DNA from: Chloroflexota bacterium
Lineage (GTDB): Bacteria; Chloroflexota; Limnocylindria; Limnocylindrales; CSP1-4
NCBI GenBank assembly: GCA_005881055.1
Contig: VBHW01000051.1
Coordinates: forward strand, 1 to 18,147
DNA: 18,147 bases
Direction of reading: 5' to 3'
In this document: one piece after another, positions 6,451 to 11,827 of the stretch
Layout: every line of letters begins with the position of its first letter
How positions within the stretch are numbered: the stretch's first letter is position 1
Position numbers and translations under genes: made by a program
Notes under the pieces: generated by a model
Told to the model about the DNA's origin: nothing
The model's database searches: none
What the model saw: only the letters and a program-made list of their open reading frames with translations

Positions 6451-7332
6451 TCAGTCGGGCAGGCCGGCCCCACCCCGGATGGCGCGGGCGACGGCCGACA
6501 TGTCGTCGTCGGCGTGGCCGCGGGCGATGAGGTCGCGTTCGATCTCGGCGCAGAGCGCGGCGACCGGGAGCTCGGCGCCGACGTCGTCGGCCATCCCGAG
6601 GGCGATCCCGAGGTCCTTGAGGTGGAGCGCGACCTTGAAGCCGAGCGGATAGTCGTTCGCGATCATGCGGCCGCTCCGGTTCGCGAGCACCCAGCTCTGC
6701 GCGGCGCCGCCGCCGAGCGCGTCCACGACCTGGCCGACGTCGAGACCGGACTTCAATGCGAGGACGATGCCCTCCGCGACGCCGAGGTACGTCCCCGCGA
6801 GGATCACCTGGTTGACGGCCTTGACCGCCTGGCCCGCGCCGACCGGTCCGACGTGCGTGATCGTCCGGCCCATGGCCTGGAGGAACGGCCCGGCTCGCTC
6901 GACGTCCGCTTCATCGCCGCCGCAGAAGATCGTCAGCGTCGCCTTCTCTGCCCCCTCCGATCCGCCGGAGACCGGCGCGTCGACGAACGCGACGCCGGCA
7001 TCGGCCAGACGCTCCGCCGCGGACCGGGCGGTGGCCGGCGCGATCGTCGAGCAGTCGATGACGAGCGAGCCTTCGCGGAGGCCGTGCGCGAGCCCGTCGT
7101 CGTCGAAGAGGACGGCCTCAACGTCCGGTGAATCGGAGACGCAGATGATGACGACGTCGCTCGTGGAGGCGAGCTCGGTGGGCGTGGCTGCCTCGCGGGC
7201 GCCGAGCTGGACGAGGGATGCGGCACGGCCGGGTGTCCGGTTCCAGACGGTCAGCGAGTAGCCGGCTCGCGCGATGTGACCGGCCATCGCCCTGCCCATC
7301 GTGCCCAGCCCGACGAACCCGACGCGCTCCAC
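6451..7332 (-). CDS. NAD(P)-dependent beta-hydroxyacid dehydrogenase (3-hydroxyisobutyrate / tartronate semialdehyde reductase type)
   Basis: This is a 293-residue enzyme of the beta-hydroxyacid dehydrogenase family, which oxidises 3-hydroxyisobutyrate or reduces tartronate semialdehyde, or acts on succinic semialdehyde or glyoxylate in some members. The Rossmann motif GFVGLGTMGRAMA opens the protein (5-17). The substrate loop DAPVSGG lies near 118-124 and the catalytic-lysine segment GAGQAVKAVNQ near 163-173. The all-alpha C-terminal domain contains the family's LKDLGIAL helix. The exact substrate cannot be read from sequence. The start is GTG at 7332, because GAGGAGG (7337-7343) lies 4 nt upstream. 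It is a single gene, convergent with pfk across 37 nt, with no metabolic partner in the window. Confidence 0.92.
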   Translation of the reverse strand: MERVGFVGLGTMGRAMAGHIARAGYSLTVWNRTPGRAASLVQLGAREAATPTELASTSDVVIICVSDSPDVEAVLFDDDGLAHGLREGSLVIDCSTIAPATARSAAERLADAGVAFVDAPVSGGSEGAEKATLTIFCGGDEADVERAGPFLQAMGRTITHVGPVGAGQAVKAVNQVILAGTYLGVAEGIVLALKSGLDVGQVVDALGGGAAQSWVLANRSGRMIANDYPLGFKVALHLKDLGIALGMADDVGAELPVAALCAEIERDLIARGHADDDMSAVARAIRGGAGLPD

Positions 7333-7462
7333 GCTGCCTCCTCACCGTCCGTGGCCCAGGACCGCGGTGGCGCAATTCTAGGTGGGCCGCCGAGCGGGGG
7401 GCAGCGCGGGGGTGCGGGGTGCGGTGGGTGGAGGTCGCTCGGAGCCGCCGGCCACACCATGT

Positions 7463-7699
7463 GTGTCGGTGGCTGGCGTTACGCGCCGGATCGGGCCGAA
7501 TCGGCGCCAGATGCGTCGGTGGCTGGCGTTACGCGCGACCGTCGAGCGTGACCCGCCGACAGGAGCCCGGCTAACGTCAGTGACGGGAGCATTCGGCAGA
7601 CACCCCCCGGCGCGACACCGTCGGGGTTTCGGGCGGAGCCAGATGCCCCAGTGGTGGGCGTTAAGCGCGCGATCGGGCGGAATCCGCGCCAGATCCGCG
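7463..7699. repeat. Degenerate 50-bp repeat units with a conserved hairpin
   Basis: The 552-bp space between the dehydrogenase and the TIGR03118-like gene holds no credible gene. It contains units of about 50 bp with core GGTGGCTGGCGTTACGCGC: 7465-7514 in full, 7515-7536 as a start only, and a diverged full unit at about 7645-7694. Each full unit has an imperfect palindrome: arms GCGCC/GGCGC in the first and GCGCG/CGCGC in the third. GAT/ATC pairs extend the stem and both have an 8-nt loop. The arms differ between copies in a compensating way. Confidence 0.7.
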
Positions 7700-7821
7700 C
7701 TGCGGCGGGTATGTGGCACAAACCAGTGCGTGGCGAACCCGATGGGCGCGGCTATCGCCCACGACCCGAGGATTTGGCACGCGCGGCGACGACGCGGGCC
7801 GGGTAACGGCCGCGATGTGGG

Positions 7822-7851
7822 GCGGCGCGGCGGGGAGCCCGGCCGCGCCGC
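7822..7851 (-). terminator. GC-rich hairpin downstream of the TIGR03118-like gene
   Basis: A perfect 10-bp inverted repeat (GCGGCGCGGC / GCCGCGCCGC) with a 10-nt loop starts about 33 nt beyond the stop of the minus-strand gene. There is no T-run, so if it ends transcription it is not a classical intrinsic terminator. Confidence 0.35.
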
Positions 7852-7884
7852 GAGTCTGCGAGGACGACGATCGCGAGATCGACG

Positions 7885-8970
7885 TCAGGGAGCTGTGATC
7901 GATCCGAACAGGCCGTGGGACTCCTCGTCCGGTCCGGCCGCGAAATACAGCGTGCTCGTCGGGCCCGAGGCAAATCCGTTGCCGAAGCCGATGCCCCAGA
8001 GGCCGTCGATCGAGATGGGCCGGTGGTCGGTGCCCTTCAGCAGGCCTCGGGCCTCCCAGCCGTCCTCCCCAGCCGCGAACGCGTGGATCCGTCCGTCGCC
8101 GAAGTTGCCGACGAGGAGGTCGCCGCTGAACTTGCCGAAGGTCGGGGGCGCCCAGGCGAGGCCCCACGGCGCGTTGAGCTCGCCGCGAGAGGCGACGCGG
8201 CCCATGAACGAGCCGTCGGTGCCGAAGGCGCTGACGAAGCCGAGGCCCTCGCCGGCGATCTCGTCTTCGGCGTCAGCGTCCTGCTTCGCGTAGGTCACGT
8301 AGATGACGCCGCCGAGGTTCTGGATGCCGAACGGGCCGTAGCCGGCCGGGATGCCCGGGTCGACGAAGGCGCCGGCCCAGCTCTGCAGGACGAACGAGCC
8401 GTTGAACACGTCGACACGCGCGTTGTGGAAATCGTTCGCGTAGAGGTAGTTCGCGCCGCCGGTGCTGCCGATCGCCAGACCCTTGTAGATTGCCCCGACG
8501 TTCGCGCGGCTGACGCCGAGGGTCGCCTGCGTCGAGCCGGCGGCCGGCACGTTCGGGTTCCAACCGAGGATCGTGCCCTCCTCGGTGGCGAAGATGAAGC
8601 GTGCGGGGCCTGAGGCCGCGCCGTCATGGACGACGAAGTCGCCCGATCCGTTGAAGACCGTTCCCGTCGGCGCGTTGTGGACGCTGACGACGAGGGGCCG
8701 GATCGTGCCGTCGCCGTTGTAGAGCGTCGAGCTGTCCGTGCCGTTGTTCGCCACCCACCACGGAGTCGTCGGGCCGGCGGTGATGCCCCAGCCGTTCACG
8801 AGGTGCGTGTCGGTGACCGTCCCCGGCACAGACCCATCCGAGATGAGGTTGTGCACGGAGTACAGGTTCTCCGCGTTGATGTTCCGGGCGGCAGCCGGGG
8901 CGGCTGCCGCGATGAGCAGCCCGAGAGCTGCTGATGCCGCCAGGGCGCGTTTCGCGGCGAGATTCGCCAT
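7885..8970 (-). CDS. Exported TIGR03118-family protein (probable beta-propeller)
   Basis: This 361-residue predicted secreted protein resembles the uncharacterised TIGR03118 family. It opens with a signal peptide: basic MANLAAKR, a hydrophobic Ala/Leu core to about residue 25, and a likely cleavage near APAAA-R. The mature part has repeated Gly/Asp-rich strands that look like propeller blades: NGWGITAGPTTPWWVANN, LYANDFHNARVDVFNGSF, PFGIQNLGG, LNAPWGLAWAP, GDLLVGNFGDGRIHAF and GLWGIGFGNG. No catalytic motif is evident. The start is the ATG at 8970, because AGGAGGA (8979-8985) lies 8 nt upstream and the signal peptide begins there; the frame extends further upstream without support. It is transcribed alone, divergently from the ABC chimera. 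Function is unknown. Confidence 0.85.
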   Translation of the reverse strand: MANLAAKRALAASAALGLLIAAAAPAAARNINAENLYSVHNLISDGSVPGTVTDTHLVNGWGITAGPTTPWWVANNGTDSSTLYNGDGTIRPLVVSVHNAPTGTVFNGSGDFVVHDGAASGPARFIFATEEGTILGWNPNVPAAGSTQATLGVSRANVGAIYKGLAIGSTGGANYLYANDFHNARVDVFNGSFVLQSWAGAFVDPGIPAGYGPFGIQNLGGVIYVTYAKQDADAEDEIAGEGLGFVSAFGTDGSFMGRVASRGELNAPWGLAWAPPTFGKFSGDLLVGNFGDGRIHAFAAGEDGWEARGLLKGTDHRPISIDGLWGIGFGNGFASGPTSTLYFAAGPDEESHGLFGSITAP

Positions 8971-9094
8971 CGCACTGGTCCTCCTGCGGCTCGCGGCGAG
9001 GGCCCGTGGGGTGGAGGGCGCCGTCGTCCGCGGCATTCGTCAGGAAGTACGAGCGCACGGGGGCCGGTGGTTTCGACGGGCGGTCGGCGGAGCC

Positions 9095-9161
9095 GGCGCG
9101 GCAATCGGCGGGCTCGGCGCGGCGATCGGCGGCTCGGCGCGGCGATCGGCGGCTCGGCGAT
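9095..9161. repeat. 20-bp tandem repeat in the divergent promoter region
   Basis: Units of GGCGCGGCGATCGGCGGCTC are at 9116-9135 and 9136-9155, with a 21-bp variant at 9095-9115 and a partial copy after 9155. The array ends about a dozen bases before the -10 of the ABC chimera, so copy number could affect its expression. An open frame reads through it into the ABC gene, but its translation there is repeat-derived. Confidence 0.75.
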
Positions 9162-9173
9162 CGAGTCGGTCCC

Positions 9174-9179
9174 TATCAT
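9174..9179 (+). promoter_or_regulatory. -10 element for the ABC chimera (leaderless start)
   Basis: TATCAT (5 of 6 matches) ends 6 nt before the ATG at 9186, which would place the transcript start at the start codon. No ribosome binding site is seen and no clear -35 is present; the tandem repeat occupies that place. Confidence 0.4.
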
Positions 9180-9185
9180 GCGCCG

Positions 9186-10064
9186 ATGACCGGCACGCCC
9201 GATCCCGTCATCGTCGTCGAGGGGCTGCGCAAGGAGTTCCGCGCGACGCGCCGCGACGCCGGACTCCGCGCGGCCGTGCGTTCGCTCCTCTCGCCCCGAC
9301 GGGAGACGATCGTCGCGGTGGAGGACGTCTCGTTCGCCGTCGAGCCGGGCGAGATCCTCGGCTACCTCGGGCCGAACGGCGCCGGCAAGTCGACGACGAT
9401 CAAGATGCTCACCGGCGTCCTTGTGCCGACCGCCGGTCACGCCCGCGTCCTCGGACTCGAGCCCTACCGCCATCGGACGCGCAACGCCACCCAGATCGGC
9501 GTGGTGTTCGGCCAGCGGACACAGCTCTGGTGGGACCTGCCGGCAATCGAGTCGTTCGCGATCCTCCGGCACATGTACCAGGTGCCCGAGGGGGCCTACC
9601 GCGAGACGATCGAGGAGCTCGACGAATACCTCGGCCTGGCGATCTTCGTCCTCGTCCAGCCCGCGCTCCTCCTCACCTGGACGCCGCTCGCGATCGTCTA
9701 CCTCTGCCTGGTGATCGTCGGCTCGGTGCTCCTCGAGGCGGGCATCTTCCTCGTCATAGCGGCCGTGATGTTCTGGGTCATCCAGAGCGAATCGCTCGTC
9801 TGGTGGGCCGGCGACCTCGTGAACACGTTCGGCAACTACCCGCTGTCGATCTTCCCGCAGGCGACGCGCTACCTCTTCACCTTCGTCTTCCCGATCGCGT
9901 TCCTCGGCTTCTTCCCGGCCGCGGTCTTCCTCGGCCGGGCGGGCGACGTGCCGTTCACGCCGGTGCTGGCGTACGGGGCGCCGGCGGTCGGGCTCATCGT
10001 GTTCGTGGTGGGATACGCGGCCTGGCTCATCGGGCTGCGCCACCACCAGAGCACGGGCACCTGA
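9186..10064 (+). CDS. Chimeric ABC transporter ORF: 5' part of ATPase fused to 3' part of ABC-2 permease
   Basis: Residues 1 to about 150 are the start of an ABC-2-type exporter ATPase (NatA/COG4586 kind): Walker A GPNGAGKST (62-70), then the Q-loop region GVVFGQRTQLWWDLP. At about residue 150 (DNA about 9633-9641), where the signature motif and Walker B should follow, the protein turns into hydrophobic helices (AIFVLVQPALLLTW onward). It ends in WLIGLRHHQSTGT, the typical end of the COG3694-type permease normally encoded two genes downstream. So an in-frame deletion appears to have removed the second half of the ATPase, a whole permease and the front of the next one. Without LSGGQ and Walker B it cannot be a working ATPase. 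It could be a decayed operon or an assembly mis-join. Start is the ATG at 9186. Confidence 0.8.
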   Translation: MTGTPDPVIVVEGLRKEFRATRRDAGLRAAVRSLLSPRRETIVAVEDVSFAVEPGEILGYLGPNGAGKSTTIKMLTGVLVPTAGHARVLGLEPYRHRTRNATQIGVVFGQRTQLWWDLPAIESFAILRHMYQVPEGAYRETIEELDEYLGLAIFVLVQPALLLTWTPLAIVYLCLVIVGSVLLEAGIFLVIAAVMFWVIQSESLVWWAGDLVNTFGNYPLSIFPQATRYLFTFVFPIAFLGFFPAAVFLGRAGDVPFTPVLAYGAPAVGLIVFVVGYAAWLIGLRHHQSTGT

Positions 10065-10115
10065 TCTGTCGACTGGGCGCCGGGCAGGGCTATTCGCCAT
10101 GAGGATTTCAGGAGG

Positions 10116-10160
10116 TGGCGCGCCCGGCGGGACTCGAACCCACGACCTTCAGGTCCGCAA
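10116..10160 (-). pseudogene. 3' half of tRNA-Arg (anticodon reads GCG)
   Basis: Read on the minus strand, this is a clean tRNA 3' half. It has a loop remnant TT-GCG-GA, anticodon 3' stem CCTGA, the canonical variable loop AGGTC, T-arm GTGGG/TTCGAGT/CCCGC, acceptor 3' strand CGGGCGC, discriminator G and an encoded CCA (10118-10116). The anticodon would be GCG (Arg, reading CGC/CGU). The 5' half is absent: the sequence runs directly into the 3' end of tRNA-Ser(GCT). This is a truncated tRNA, either a deletion scar or an attachment-site-like remnant. Confidence 0.75.
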
Positions 10161-10161
10161 C

Positions 10162-10250
10162 CGGAGAGGGAGGGATTCGAACCCTCGAAGCAGGTTACCC
10201 CACTTGGCGGTTTAGCAAACCGCTGCACTAGGCCTCTATGCGACCTCTCC
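10162..10250 (-). tRNA. tRNA-Ser (anticodon GCT)
   Basis: Minus-strand tRNA with acceptor stem GGAGAGG/CCTCTCC, anticodon stem GCGGT/ACCGC with loop TTGCTAA (anticodon GCT, reading AGC/AGU), a long class II variable arm and T-arm GAGGGTTCGAATCCCTC. Unlike the two other serine tRNAs in this window, no CCA follows the discriminator base; the tRNA-Arg remnant begins there instead. Maturation would need CCA-adding enzyme. Confidence 0.96.
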
Positions 10251-10269
10251 GTCGGCGCAGCGAGGCGGA

Positions 10270-10278
10270 ATCCTACCA
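10270..10278 (-). promoter_or_regulatory. Extended -10 promoter for tRNA-Ser(GCT)
   Basis: TGG plus TAGGAT on the minus strand (10278-10270) lies about 20 nt before the tRNA 5' end. It resembles the TGGTATCCT elements preceding the SRP RNA and the other serine tRNAs. Confidence 0.4.
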
Positions 10279-10325
10279 CGGGGCTCCGGCCTCACCGCCC
10301 GTTGCGGGATGCCGACGGAGGCGCG

Positions 10326-10500
10326 ACGGCGCTTGGGGAGCCACGCACCCCAAGCGACCGAGGCAGGGTCTGGGAGTGGGTCCGTTGGGGACTCCGGTGC
10401 CCCACCCGACCAATGAGACGCCCGGTGGGGACGGAGCGCAGCCAAATAACGATCCGGAGCGAGCCGGTTGGTCGCTTGGGGACTGTGGCGCCCCAGGGCC
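10326..10500. repeat. Three related palindromic elements (TTGGGG-9 nt-CCCC)
   Basis: Hairpins occur at 10330-10356 (9-bp stem CGCTTGGGG/CCCCAAGCG), 10386-10404 and about 10475-10497. Every loop is 9 nt. The flanks also match: the third copy on the plus strand reads TTGGTCGCTTGGGG, and the reverse complements of the first two read close to TCGGTCGCTTGGGG and TTGGTCGGGTGGGG. This is a small family of about 35-bp intergenic repeats in both orientations. No gene is supported in 10251-10522. Confidence 0.7.
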
Positions 10501-10522
10501 GCACGAGCGTCGCCCGCCCACG

Positions 10523-10552
10523 TTGACACCGGCCGCGGCGCTCGGCTACTGT
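10523..10552 (+). promoter_or_regulatory. Promoter of the aromatic amino acid operon
   Basis: A perfect -35 TTGACA (10523-10528) is followed after 18 bp by TACTGT (10547-10552, 4 of 6 matches). The predicted start is near 10559, only about 6 nt before the leader peptide ATG, so the leader peptide would be almost leaderless. Confidence 0.6.
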
Positions 10553-10564
10553 CCGGCCACGCCG

Positions 10565-10600
10565 ATGGACCACGTCTACTTTTATCGAGCCCCGGCATGA
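10565..10600 (+). CDS. Leader peptide of the aro operon (MDHVYFYRAPA)
   Basis: This is an 11-codon open frame between the promoter and an intrinsic terminator, 130 nt before DAHP synthase. Residues 5-7 are Tyr-Phe-Tyr (TAC TTT TAT). TTT and TAT look uncommon next to TTC and TAC in the flanking GC-rich genes, which would sharpen ribosome stalling when charged tRNA is short. The stop lies at the end of an RNA segment that can pair with 10632-10642. Peptides of this type sense aminoacyl-tRNA supply in Phe/Tyr/Trp attenuators. No Shine-Dalgarno is present; the ATG sits about 6 nt from the predicted transcript start. The assignment rests on arrangement and codon content. Confidence 0.7.
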   Translation: MDHVYFYRAPA

Positions 10601-10642
10601 CGGGTTCCGGAACCTAGATCCGGAGCTCGGCTCGTGCCGGGG
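10590..10642 (+). promoter_or_regulatory. Attenuator leader pairing (segment 1:2)
   Basis: RNA 10590-10600 (CCCCGGCAUGA, covering the end and stop of the leader peptide) pairs over 11 bp with 10632-10642 (UCGUGCCGGGG), with one G-U pair. A 12-bp palindrome (GGTTCCGGAACC) lies inside the enclosed loop. A ribosome stalled on the Tyr/Phe codons would cover segment 1 and free segment 2. Segment 2 can then weakly pair with the terminator (10636-10640 with 10654-10659, one bulge). The antiterminator is the least certain part. Confidence 0.5.
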
Positions 10643-10644
10643 TG

Positions 10645-10671
10645 AAGCAGAGGCCAGGCCTCTGCTTTTTT
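10645..10671 (+). terminator. Intrinsic terminator in the aro leader (attenuator)
   Basis: A 9-bp stem (AAGCAGAGG/CCTCTGCTT) with a 5-nt loop is directly followed by a run of six T (10666-10671). It is the strongest intrinsic terminator in the window, and lies after the leader peptide and before the first enzyme gene. No plus-strand gene upstream needs terminating, so its natural role is regulated attenuation. Confidence 0.8.
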
Positions 10672-10729
10672 GTTGCTCGATCGCCGAGGAGGCGGGCGAG
10701 CGAACCGCCGACGAGGAAGGAACCGCTCG

Positions 10730-11827
10730 ATGTTCGTCGTGATGGCCGCGACTGCCAGCGAGGCCGACGTGCTCGGGGTGAAGAGCGCGATCCTCGCCGA
10801 GGGCCTCACGCCGTTCGAACACTCCCGCCCTGAACGCACGGCCATCGCGGTCATCGGCGAAATGGGTGGCCGGCGCGCCGCGCTCATGGATCGGCTCGCG
10901 GCGCTCTCCGGCGTCGAACGGGTCACGCCGATCAACCGGCCGTTCAAGCTCACCTCGCGCGAGTTCCATCCCGAGAGCACGGTCGTCCGGGTCCTCGATG
11001 CGGTCGTCGGCGACGGCGGGCTCACGGTCATGGCCGGCCCGTGCTCGGTCGAGAGCCGCGACCAGCTGTTCGAGACGGCGGAGGGCGTGGCGGCCGCCGG
11101 CGCGACGATCCTCCGCGGCGGTGCATTCAAGCCGCGGACGAGCCCGTACAGCTTCCAGGGCCTCGGCGTCGAGGCGCTGCGCTACCTCGCCGAGGCCCGC
11201 GATCGCGCCGGCCTTCCGGTCGTCACCGAGGTCATGGAGCCCAGCCAGGTCGACATCGTCGCCGAGTACGCCGACATCCTCCAGATCGGCACGCGCAACA
11301 TGCAGAACTACTCGCTTCTCACGGCCGTCGGCCGCGTGGCGAGGCCGGTCATGCTCAAGCGCGGCTACGGAGCGACGATCGAGGAGTGGCTCATGGCGGC
11401 CGAGTACATCGTCAGCTCGGGCAACCCCAACGTCATCCTCTGCGAGCGCGGCATCCGGACCTTCGAGACGTACACCCGCAACACGATGGACCTCACGGCC
11501 GTGCCGCTCCTCCACGGCCTCACCCACCTGCCGATCATCGTCGACCCCTCGCACGCGACCGGCAAGCGGGCGCTCGTCCAGCCGATGGCGCTGGCGGGGG
11601 TAGGCGCCGGGGCCGACGGGATCATGGTCGAGGTCCACCCGCGCCCGGACGACGCGCTCTCGGACGCCGAGCAGCAGCTCGACCTCCCGATGTTCCGATC
11701 GCTCATGGCCGTCATGCTGCCGCTCCACGCCGAGCTCCGTCGCCTGCGCGACGGGGTCGAGGCGACTGCGCCTTCGACGGTTGCCCAGCGCTCGCGGAGC
11801 GCCCTGCGGGCCGCGGGATCCCGATGA
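10730..11827 (+). CDS. aroF: 3-deoxy-7-phosphoheptulonate (DAHP) synthase
   Basis: This is the first step of the shikimate pathway: phosphoenolpyruvate plus erythrose-4-phosphate to DAHP. The 365-residue product is the type I-beta enzyme with an N-terminal ferredoxin-like regulatory domain (about 1-70), as in Thermotoga maritima, where Phe/Tyr bind and inhibit. The TIM barrel shows MAGPCSVES with the metal-ligand Cys (C105), GGAFKPRTSPYSFQGLG, IGTRNMQN, LKRG, DPSHATG (metal His) and EVHP with a following DALSD. The start ATG at 10730 has GAGGAAGGA upstream (about 10713-10721). Tyr/Phe control at both protein and attenuator level would be coherent. Its stop overlaps the aroA start as ATGA. The symbol could equally be aroG. 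Confidence 0.96.
   Translation: MFVVMAATASEADVLGVKSAILAEGLTPFEHSRPERTAIAVIGEMGGRRAALMDRLAALSGVERVTPINRPFKLTSREFHPESTVVRVLDAVVGDGGLTVMAGPCSVESRDQLFETAEGVAAAGATILRGGAFKPRTSPYSFQGLGVEALRYLAEARDRAGLPVVTEVMEPSQVDIVAEYADILQIGTRNMQNYSLLTAVGRVARPVMLKRGYGATIEEWLMAAEYIVSSGNPNVILCERGIRTFETYTRNTMDLTAVPLLHGLTHLPIIVDPSHATGKRALVQPMALAGVGAGADGIMVEVHPRPDDALSDAEQQLDLPMFRSLMAVMLPLHAELRRLRDGVEATAPSTVAQRSRSALRAAGSR

Noticed and set aside
5058..6473. Upstream extension of the TadA-like frame to a 620-residue protein
   Set aside because: The extension is antisense to pfk, and its translation is the Arg/Asp-rich kind typical of a shadow frame. The deaminase homology begins at the ATG at 5057.
7463..7699. CRISPR array
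   Set aside because: Copies are few, diverged and not separated by regular unique spacers; no cas gene is present.
10055..10160. Permuted tRNA-Arg (3' half first, 5' half downstream)
   Set aside because: GCGCCC and TCAGG occur downstream on the minus strand in the right order, but only about 10 nt separate them, leaving no room for a D-arm. The base before the anticodon position would not be U33, and the sequence is the end of the ABC ORF.
10238..10564. Protein-coding gene reading into the leader peptide frame
   Set aside because: The frame overlaps tRNA-Ser(GCT) and the palindromic repeats, and shows no family pattern. Only the last 11 codons after the promoter are credible.
11041..11823. 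Upstream extension of the aroA frame to 727 residues
   Set aside because: This part overlaps the DAHP synthase gene in another frame and is low complexity; the ATGA overlap at 11824 is the natural start.
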